Shown in pieces: positions 56,717 to 64,000 of a stretch of 64,000 bases of DNA. The DNA is taken from NCBI GenBank assembly GCA_963556495.2, contig OY747716.1:50749818-50813817 (forward strand), written 5' to 3'. Each line of letters begins with the position of its first letter. Within the stretch, counting starts at the first letter, position 1. The notes below the pieces were generated by a model, which saw nothing but the letters and a program-made list of their open reading frames with translations, searched no databases and had not been told where the DNA came from. The stretch comes from Valencia hispanica (taxonomy: Eukaryota; Chordata; Actinopteri; Cyprinodontiformes; Valenciidae). Both the position numbers and the translations under genes were made by a program.

Positions 56717-58206
56717 CTTGACACGCCTTCCAATCTGGAAGTACAGTCTGGGGACTTTGGGTCGGGCTCTCCAATCTCTGGTGCTGAGGTCACCGAGGTC
56801 GTGAAAAAGCTCCTCGGTGGCAAGGCTCCGGGGGTGGATGAGATTCGACCTGAGTTCCTCAAGGCCCTGGATGTTCTGGGGCTGTGTTGGTCAACTCTAC
56901 AATGTTGCGTGGATATCGGGGGCAGTTCCCTTGGATTGGCAGACCCGGGTGTAGGTCCCCCTGTTTAAAAAGGGTCAAACCTCGGTTCCAGGAGGAACAA
57001 TCCGGTTTTTGTCCTGGCCGTGGAACACTGGACCAGCTCTACACCCTCAGCAGGGTCCTGGAGGGTGCGTGGGAGTTCGCCCAACCGGTCTACATGTGTT
57101 TTGTGGACTTGGAGAAGGCGTTCGACCGTGTCCCTCGGGGGGCCCTGTGGGGGGTGCTCCGGGAGTATGGGGTACCGGGCCCCTTGATACGGGCTGTTAG
57201 GTCCCTGTACGACCGGTGCCAGAGTTTGGTTCGCATTGCCGGCAGTAAGTCGGGCTTGTTTCTGGTGAGAGTTGGACTCCGCCAAGGTTGCCCTTTGTCA
57301 CCGAACCTGTTCATAACTTTTATGGACCAGATTTCCAGGCGCAGCCAAGGTGATCCGTTTTGGTGGGCTCAGGATCTTGTCTCTGCTTTTTGCAGATGAC
57401 GTGGTCCTGTTGGCTTCACTGGAACGTGATCTACAGCTTTCGCTGAAGCGGTTCGCAGCAGAGTGTGAAGCGGCTGGGTTGAGAATCAGCACCTCCAAAT
57501 CCGAGGCCATGGTCTTGAGCCGGAAAAGGGTGGGGTGCCTTCTCCGGGTCGGGGATGAGGTCCTTCCCCAAGTGGAGGAGTTTAAGTATCTGGGGGTCTT
57601 GTTCACGAATGAGGGAAAAATGGAGCGGGAGATCGATAGACGGATTGGTGGGGCATCTGCAGTTATGCGGGCGCTCTACCGGTCTGTCGTGGTGAAGAGA
57701 GAGCAGAGCCAAAAGGCGAAGCTCTCGATTTACCGGTCGATCTACGTTCCTACCCTCATCTATGGTCACGAACTCTGGGTGGTGACCGAAAGAATGAGAT
57801 CACGGATACAAGCGGCTGAAATGAGTTTCCTCCGCAGAGTGTCTGGGCTCTCCCTTAGAGATAGGGTGAGAAACTCAGTCATCCGGAGGGGGCTCAGAGT
57901 AGAGCCGCTGCTCCTCCACATCGAGAGGAGTCAGTTGAGGTGGCTCGGGCATCTGGTCAGGATGCCTCCTGGACGCCTCCCTGGTGACGTGTTTCAGGCA
58001 CGTCCCACCGGGAGGAGGCCCAGGGGAAGGCCCAGGACACGCTGGAGGGACTATGTTTCTCGGCTGGCCTGGGAACGCCTTGTGGTTCCTCCCGAGGAGC
58101 TGGAACAAGTGGCTGGGGAGAGGGAAGTCTGGGTCTCTTTGCTTAGGCTGCTGCCCTCGCGACCCGACCCCGGATCAGCGGAAGAAAATGGATGGATGGA
58201 TGGATG
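56717..58206 (+). mobile_element. Rex3/RTE-clade retrotransposon, internally deleted, plus strand
   Basis: RT motifs appear in three frames. They are LLGGKAPGVDEIRPEFLKAL (frame of 56708), then FCPGRGTLDQLYTLSRVLEG and CFVDLEKAFDRVPRGALWGV with VGLRQGCPLSPNLF (frame of 56884), then LLFADDVVLLASLERD and KYLGVLFTNEGKMEREIDRR, RRVSGLSLRDRVRNSVIRRG (frame of 57350). FADD is the catalytic motif. Sequence normally between 'FKKG' and 'FRPGRG' is missing near 56970, so part of the fingers domain is deleted. The 3' end is AGAAAATGGATGGATGGATG. The endonuclease is absent. It lies in sense with the host gene and has frameshifts, so it is inactive. Confidence 0.9.
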
Positions 58207-58245
58207 GGATTCTTGGATGACTAACAATCTACACCAAGGTGTCGG

Positions 58246-58831
58246 AAGGGTGCCTTCACACCAGCCCTGTTTAGTCTGCTTTAATGGAACTCTAGCTTGT
58301 TTGTTCAGAAAGTTCGGGTTCGTTTCAGGAGGTGTGAATGGGCAATCAAACTATGATGCGGACCAAAAAAGGGAACTCTGGTCCGCCTAAAGAACTAGGT
58401 CTGGGCTCAGTTGTGGGGAATTCTGTCTGGTGCGGTTTGATTGCATTTGTGAATGCCAAGCGGGTCGGGGGACGCTCCGAAAGCAGGAAGCAGACTATAG
58501 CCCAGTGCATTCTGGGTAAATACAACCAAAACAACCACACAATAACGACTGCCTCGTTCTCTGCTCATGCCGAGCCCACTGCTGCAACGTTTTTGTCTGG
58601 CAAATGTGCCAAAGACAACAGAGTTATCCTAAAACCGCTAAAATCTGATGCCACTCCATGTTACTTCTACATTTCATGGAACATTTCACGGTCCAAGACC
58701 AAGTCCTTTGGTTCCAGAACCATTTGACAAAATGCAGTGTGAATTTCAACCGCACCAGCTAAAAACAAACAAACATTGGTGTTGCAATTTTGGTCTTAAT
58801 CAAATGGACCATCAGATGTGAAAACAACCCT
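58246..58831. mobile_element. Probable Harbinger-like MITE
   Basis: The left end AAGGGTGCCTTCACACCAGC and reverse-complemented right end AGGGTTGTTTTCACATCTGA are similar imperfect TIRs. The interior (TTTAGTCTGCTTTAATGGAA, GGTGTGAATG, CCAGTGCATTCTGGGTAAAT) matches a common fish non-autonomous family. No clear TWA duplication and no transposase. It abuts the 3' end of the Rex3 copy. Confidence 0.55.
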
Positions 58832-59006
58832 AGTGTGTTACAGTCATAGTTTGTGCAGCACTTTAATAAACTCCAGCTCTCTCAAATAAAGTTGCACTAC
58901 ATGTCGATTTGCATTTTCGCCAATTGGAACCCCATCTTGTATCCCTGCTTTGATATTTTATGCCTTCCTGCTTCCTTTTCATACCTGTTCAATTGTTTTG
59001 ACGTTA

Positions 59007-59414
59007 CAGTTGACCCCCTCTGGTATTGGTGGAGTTTAAGCACCACATTCATCAAATGCTAAAATTCGTGAATACTCGAGGCCCCCTCTAAAGATGCTTC
59101 TGCTTATTTTAATAGTTCAAACACCAAATATACCTTAATATGTATTAATACCCACAGTGGAAAACGTCTTAGCGCTACAGCAGAAGCTAACATCTACCAT
59201 CTTCCTTATTTCCGCTCTTGGGGGTTCAGCCAACCAGCCCCAAGGAATTAGCTGCTTTCAAGTAGCAGTAAGCCTTGGTCCTTCAGCTTCCCAAGCTGCA
59301 TTTTCCTTTAAATACTTTAGAGATGCTCTATGAAACAAATCTGTGAACAAGCGACTTTCCAGCTCCACAGAAGAATCCGCGAACACTGAACCACAAACAG
59401 GCGGGGGTCCACTG
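59007..59414. mobile_element. pogo/Tigger-like MITE
   Basis: The left end CAGTTGACCCCC follows TA (59005-59006); the reverse-complemented right end reads CAGTGGACCCCCGCCTGTTT. CAGTxGxCCCCC with CGCGGAT-type interior is the pogo/Tigger terminal pattern. The right-hand TA is changed to AG. A fragment of the same family is at 13799-13890. No transposase is encoded. Confidence 0.65.
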
Positions 59415-59690
59415 AGGGTATTGAACGCATTGCATACATTCAGATATATTTGCCTGAAGTCATAAAGCTGTCTTTACCCCCACAGCGCTCCATGAGTGGG
59501 AAGTAGACGTTAAATCAATGATTGTTGTGGGATTTGAAACAACCAAACTTAGAGAAGGAGCCTAATAACGAGAACCATCTCTGTTAGTTCATCATAGATG
59601 CTGTAATACATCACATACCTATTAGCTAACCTAACATTTCTCCTTCTTTGGGGTCTTTTGCTCCGTCGTGTTTGTTCGGTGGGACTCCAG

Positions 59691-59888
59691 ACGCTGCGGT
59701 CTGCCGGGAAGACCTACATGGTGTTCTTTGTGGTGGTTATCTTCCTTGGATCCTTCTACCTGATCAACCTGATCCTGGCCGTGGTTGCCATGGCGTACGA
59801 GGAGCAGAACCAGGCCACCATCGCCGAGGCGTGTCAGAAGGAGCGCGAGTTCCAACAGGCAATGGAGAGACTGAAGAAAGAGCAGCAG
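59691..59888 (+). CDS. scn5la: Nav alpha subunit, DI-S6 exon (198 bp)
   Basis: The exon encodes [40 protein letters not shown] (S6, the inner pore helix) and [26 protein letters not shown] (start of the cytoplasmic DI-DII linker). Phase 0 at both ends; acceptor GACTCCAG|A, donor [23 protein letters not shown] resembles human Nav1.5 FQEAMEMLKKE more than the other vertebrate subtypes. After it comes an 80-bp intron, among the shortest in the window; reading through it meets a stop. Confidence 0.97.
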
Positions 59889-59968
59889 GTAGCCGGTTCA
59901 GAAGTCCCTCAGTCGTATCATCAAAGGCTGTTCAGACCTTTTTAATCTTTGATTCATCTTCTCACCAG

Positions 59969-60151
59969 ATCGCTACACAGAAACCCCCTGACTCTGACTC
60001 CCTGACGTCACCAGACCTCTCACCTCTTGGCCCGCCGTTGGACAGCTCCGAGGAGCGGAGGCGGAGCCAAGCGCTGATGGGTGTGGCTGACGGGGAGGGA
60101 AACGTGTCAGAGGAAAAGCTGCTGCAGGTGGACTTGATGGACGGGGGAAAG
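59969..60151 (+). CDS. scn5la: Nav alpha subunit, DI-DII linker exon A (183 bp)
   Basis: The exon encodes IATQKPPDSDSLTSPDLSPL, GPPLDSSEERRRSQALMGVA, DGEGNVSEEKLLQVDLMDGG, K, 61 codons in phase 0. It follows an 80-bp intron (acceptor CTCACCAG|A) and precedes a 77-bp intron (donor GGAAAG|GTGAGT). SPLGPxxxSxEERR parallels SPLAPVNSHERR of human Nav1.5, a main reason for the scn5 assignment. The segment is disordered-looking, acidic and Ser-rich; RRRSQ is a possible basophilic kinase site. The linker is the least conserved part of Nav channels, so exon borders rest on splice signals and frame continuity. Confidence 0.9.
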
Positions 60152-60228
60152 GTGAGTCGTGACCTTCTCAGCGTGTCACAGTTTGGGTCCTCCAGAACCA
60201 GAGCTTCATGCGTCCTCTTCGCCCGCAG

Positions 60229-60486
60229 GCCCTCCATCCTCTCCTCGCTCGCTCCTTCTCCACGAGGACTCGACGAAGCAGTCAGGTCTCATCCATCTTC
60301 AACTTCCGGCTGAGGAGCCGAGGGTCGGAAGGGGAGATGGCTGACGACGAATTCAGCGTACCTGGTGACGTCGTGGAGGGCGTCGGAGGCAGAACGTACA
60401 GCGGGGGGACGTTCAGTGGAATCCTGACCAATCCGTGGCCCAAACGGAGACTCAGCACCTACAGCACAGCCAGCAGGAACTCCCAG
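60229..60486 (+). CDS. scn5la: Nav alpha subunit, DI-DII linker exon B (258 bp)
   Basis: The exon encodes ALHPLLARSFSTRTRRSSQV, SSIFNFRLRSRGSEGEMADD, EFSVPGDVVEGVGGRTYSGG, TFSGILTNPWPKRRLSTYST and ASRNSQ, 86 codons, phase 0. RSSxxSSIFNFR ... GSE..MADDE matches the conserved [21 protein letters not shown] block of Nav1.5, and LTNPWPKRRLS parallels LVPWPLRRTS. RRSS and RRLS are PKA/CaMK-type motifs at positions where Nav1.5 is phosphorylated. The acceptor is GCCCGCAG|G, the donor TCCCAG|GTAGGC. The following exon (with the NSTVDCNGVVSLL-type block in relatives) lies beyond the window. Confidence 0.93.
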
Positions 60487-60754
60487 GTAGGCTGAGAAAC
60501 ATCGTCTAGCAGCTTTCACCAAAAACACTTTAACCTTTACTAGTTTAAACAGTTGCACGACGTGATGTGGAACGGGAACCCACTGGATCCCACATCAGAC
60601 GTGCAAAACCATAATGTAACTCCTGTCAGACTCCATCAGGTGCTGGTAACGCCGTCTAATGCATCCTACATGTCAGGTGACCTTCATTATGATGGCTCCC
60701 CCGATTCACCAGAGAGGTTACCACTTCTGGTGGTAGTCATTGACGTGTCAGCTG
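60487..60754 (+). other. Intron start after linker exon B
   Basis: No feature beyond the splice donor region. The open frame at 60553-60819 lacks sodium-channel similarity. Confidence 0.5.
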
Positions 60755-61684
60755 AAAGACCCACTCCCATCATCTTTTTGAGCTATTTTAAAGTGTTCTC
60801 TTTGGTCTTTAAATTATGATTATGCCGTTTTCTAGGACAGAGCTTCAGAAGAGCGGCAGTAGCTCTTTAGCAATTCACCTCTGTGTTGTGGGCGGAGCCA
60901 TTGGCGCGTAGGACCCCTCCGTCTCCTTCCGCAGCAACGGCTTCTGTGTGTGCATCTGACTTTGCTTTTGTATAAAATTAAGACCCTGTAAAACGCATTA
61001 CTTTGTATTATAATCTACATGGCTTTAACACAGCAGCATGCAGCGCTGGCTTTTGACTCATAAATAGCCGACGTTATGCTAGCAAACAAGCGGATGGTTG
61101 AATTAGCTCCCGACAGAAAACATAAACTTACGGGTAAAGCTCCAGGCTGTCCACTTGATGGAAGGTCCTGCACCCGGCTTCAAAACTAGTTTACTAGCGA
61201 AGCCCATTTTTTTCCCCCTGCCAGTTGGTGAAACTGTCTTCTGTGAAATGTTGACTAAACCGATGTGTGGTTTTTAATCTTGCTGTGACCAAGAAACTTA
61301 ATCCATTTCTCTCTTGCTGCAGATGGTTTTGATAAAGTATGAAAGCTAATAATATCATTCTTCTTAGCACTGCAACCTGCTACAGCACACAGGTGTTGAT
61401 CTGCCAACGTCTTCTCTACTCCTCAGAACCTGAGTGGGCGGGGCAGAGCGGAGCAGGGGGAGGAGCTTGTAGCCCCGCCCAGTGCGGTTGCTACGTCACA
61501 AACACAGTCTGTTTTAGACGGCCTTTTAGCGTCTGCTACTGATTCACAGGGATTCGAAAGCAGAAATACTCAGAAATGCAATTTTGAGCTAAATTTTCTT
61601 ATGATATGTCCTCTGGCATCTGAAAAATGCCACAAGAACATTTTAACAACCAGAAAAACACGATTTTAATCGGAGTGGGTCTTT
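60755..61684. mobile_element. TIR element with 13-bp perfect termini
   Basis: The left end AAAGACCCACTCCCATCATC and reverse-complemented right end AAAGACCCACTCCGATTAAA share 13 perfect bases. This is a widespread fish non-autonomous family. Interior text includes GTGGGCGGAGCC. No target duplication is evident and no transposase is encoded, so the superfamily is not assigned. Confidence 0.65.
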
Positions 61685-61939
61685 AAGGGTTGGTCCGGAC
61701 CTGTTGGTAAAAGTACAAGGAAGGACCAAACTCATATTCCATATAGCTATCCCCTGTCCTTTTGGCAGCTCATTCCAGTAGTGGGTCAAATATCGTGTTG
61801 AGAGGCTGGACCATCGAATTCCTGCTACATAAACATACCTGACATAACTCACCTGTGTGAACAGTTATCAGTCTTTTAACAGAGATTATCGTTTTGCTTT
61901 CTAAGAAAGGATGTCAGTAATGGCCTTACAGAAAGAAAA

Positions 61940-62290
61940 AAAAACATGTTTCCACATGGGCAAAATCTTTGACCCCTGTGAAAACATGTTAAAAACATGT
62001 GAGATGTGTGGACAAACATGTGACCAACCTGTGTTTTGCTCACATAAATGTGGAAAATTTTTATGGCAATAAACTGTGACACCCATGGACATTCACATGT
62101 GAAGCCCATGGGAAAACATGTAAGCCACATTTGAAACATGTAATTTTCCACATAAAACTTATATGTGAAAAAATTACAATGTGGAATTACATGTGGAAAA
62201 TCATGTAAAACCATACATGTGAAGTCCATGTGTGCTACACATGTGGTGTATCAGGTACAGCATGGGATAACATGTTCAACCCATGTGACT
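61940..62290. repeat. ACATGTG-rich diffuse repeat
   Basis: CATGT, ACATGTG and their complements occur about 25 times in 340 bp at irregular spacing, for example AACATGTTAAAAACATGTG, AAACATGTGACC and TACACATGTGGTG. It is not a strict tandem array. The right edge CATGTGACTTTTCCGTGAGG looks like an element terminus. Because the motif is self-complementary, the strand can fold in many ways. Class unknown. Confidence 0.7.
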
Positions 62291-62299
62291 TTTCCGTGA

Positions 62300-62630
62300 G
62301 GGTCCTTTGTTGCTTAGGACCCAACGCAAGCAGGAGATAGGCAGAACTATGTGGATTGGGTCAAATAAAAGGTCAAACAGACTCTGGCAGGGATTCATGG
62401 ATCCAGAACACGTAAGTCAATCGAACAATCGAAGGGAACGGATTGAGAGAAATAACTAAACAGATAGTCAGGATACCAGATCACAGGTGACTAAATACTC
62501 AGGTTCAGGTGTAACAGCTCAACCAATGAGGAGACAGAACCGGCCACACAATCAAAGACAGACGACCAAATATCAAAGACTTCAAGCAGGAATTAAGCCA
62601 TCAACGAACAAATCCCTGTAGCACCATGGC
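62300..62630. repeat. Unclassified interspersed repeat
   Basis: GGACCCAACGCAAGCAGGAG, ATAGGCAGAACTATGTGGAT and AACCAATGAGGAGACAGAAC resemble terminal parts of fish retroelements, but no TG...CA ends or duplication could be placed. Confidence 0.35.
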
Positions 62631-63384
62631 GGCATATTTGGGTAATACTGCCGGCACGGTGCATCCTTTGATTGCCGCATTCGTGCCGCCAAGCTTAAAA
62701 GTAATATTGCCGTAATATTGCAATATTACGGCTGGACTTTGGAATGAAGATTACGCCTTCGTGCTTCAGAGGGTGAAGGTCAGCCACCTTTCGGAGCGGC
62801 TTAAAAACTTAAGGAGTGGAGGCTTCAATTGGGATAAAAAAACAAGTTAAAATAATTTAAAATAATTCCACAAAGCAGAGGTCACGCTAGACATTTTTGT
62901 TTGCCATTTGGAACCAACAGGGTCAACAAAGTTCGGTCAGGATCTATTTTTACCAGTCAATCTTTAAAATGATAACATATTCATTAGTATTTATTTTTTT
63001 ATTTATTTGAAATAATATTAAATATGAACAAGTAGAACAGAGGACTACATATAACATACATTAAATCTGATTCTCTCATTTGAATCTTTAAAAACAAAAT
63101 TCATTTAGCTACCTAAACTCTGTGCGTGAAGTTGAAAATGTCTGCGCGTCTGTGGTCAGGGGTTAGAAGCTGTGCAGCGCCATATAGGTTTATATGCAAC
63201 CCTGCGAGTCTTCTTTGCCTCCCCCCATGTAAAAACTGGTGTTGCTTGCTTCAGGCTTCCAGGTTTTGTTGGATCTCGCTCTAACTGAGAAATAGGTCTG
63301 TTTCATCGAGGCTCCGCATCACGACTGAAGGTCCAAAAGAAATTCCCCATAAGACAGGTCAGGGATGGTTTAGGGAACGTTAAA
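62631..63384 (+). other. Intron interior, nothing recognised
   Basis: No further sodium-channel exon, repeat array or transposon end was found here. Confidence 0.45.
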
Positions 63385-64000
63385 GGGGCCGTATGTAAGA
63401 TTGTGGCCAAAACTGGTACTGCAATCACTTTCATATTACTGTACAGCGGTGTTTCGCCTCGTCTTTGTACAGACATGCATAACTTTGTTCGTATGTCATG
63501 AATATTTGAAATGTCCATTTACATGAAGTAGAATTTAGCCAAACACAGATGAATCTTACCTGTCCAGGATTAAATTAGCAACGTTGGCGTCTGTCTTCAA
63601 ATTCTTCTGTTTCCAGCCGTCTCCATCTTGCAAAGGCATCTCCTATACAAATCCTTGTTTTATTTCGGACTTTGTCACGACGTATTTCTGAACGACAACG
63701 AGGTATTTTAGGTGTAGTAACGTTAGACATTTTTTATCCGAAACACTTTTGGAGCTGCAGCTGTAGTAACCAGAGCAGATCTGGCAACCTGATGCGGAAA
63801 CACTACTGACTTCCTGATTGGTAGATAGGTGGAGGGCGGAGCTTCAGGCCAAAACACAAGATGACATCGTCAACATCAGGGCTGCAACTTCGCTTTTTAA
63901 ATGACGATATCCTGGCCGTACTACTGTTGTCACTGATATTAATATTTGAAATGAACGTGATTTCTTAATGTCTTGTGACCTATCAGGGCCATTTTATGAT
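63385..64000. repeat. Fish interspersed repeat running to the window edge
   Basis: TTAAAGGGGCCGTATGTAAG and ATTGTGGCCAAAACTGGTAC mark the left end of a common fish non-autonomous family; GGGCGGAGCTTCAGGCCAAA occurs further in. The right end is near or beyond the window end, so its limits are unknown. Confidence 0.4.

Noticed and set aside
60553..60819. An additional linker exon
   Set aside because: No acceptor/donor pair with matching phase and no similarity to Nav linkers.

Overview
The window is vertebrate nuclear DNA, almost certainly from a teleost fish. The evidence is a multi-exon voltage-gated sodium channel alpha-subunit gene with GT-AG (and one AT-AC type) splice signals, surrounded by fish-type transposable elements (Rex3/RTE, CR1/L2, hAT, PIF/Harbinger, Tc1/pogo-like MITEs) and very long satellites. 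I cannot name the species. No bacterial, phage or CRISPR features are present.

One host gene spans the whole window on the + strand. Ten exons are visible at 1384-1473, 2810-2938, 10814-10905, 13163-13254, 18791-19033, 29203-29266, 55685-55826, 59691-59888, 59969-60151 and 60229-60486. They encode domain I from S1 through S6 plus the first part of the DI-DII linker. All splice phases join correctly. Both gene ends lie outside the window. The linker text (SPLGP, EERR, SSIFNFR, PWPKRRLS) and the lysine-bearing alternative S3-S4 exon match the SCN5A/Nav1.5 branch best, so I call it a teleost scn5la-type gene (a/b copy unresolved). The exons at 10814 and 13163 are a mutually exclusive 92-bp pair: the first carries Lys and the second Asp at the position that separates neonatal from adult human Nav1.5. 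The domain I pore loop has Tyr where mammalian Nav1.5 has Cys, which predicts tetrodotoxin sensitivity. The intron before the first visible exon ends with a near-ideal U12 branch site and an AC dinucleotide.

Everything else is intron. From left to right it holds: a 0.9-kb TIR element carrying a 15-bp minisatellite (17-947); a 44-bp minisatellite with a 9-unit higher-order repeat (3412-4635); a CpG-rich decamer array (5569-5736); a fold-back MITE with a visible empty site elsewhere in the window (7718-7915); a hAT-like element split by a CR1/L2 retrotransposon (14997-18299); a 2.1-kb GGTT/GGAT satellite starting 22 bp after a 5' splice site (29289-31410); inverted L2-type 3' ends (32581 and 51016); a TTAA-flanked element (36856-37521); a solo-LTR-like repeat (44147-44734); a nested hairpin-TIR plus Harbinger composite (45665-47277); two Rex3 copies in opposite orientation (48874-49545 and 56717-58206); and a 2.1-kb 21-bp satellite enclosed by inverted repeats (52970-55330).

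The most unusual features are the two composite structures at 45.7-47.3 kb and 53.0-55.3 kb, the GT-rich satellite against a splice donor, and the conserved charge-switch exon pair. Long open frames in the satellites are a by-product of repeat length (multiples of 3, or no stop codon in the unit), not genes.
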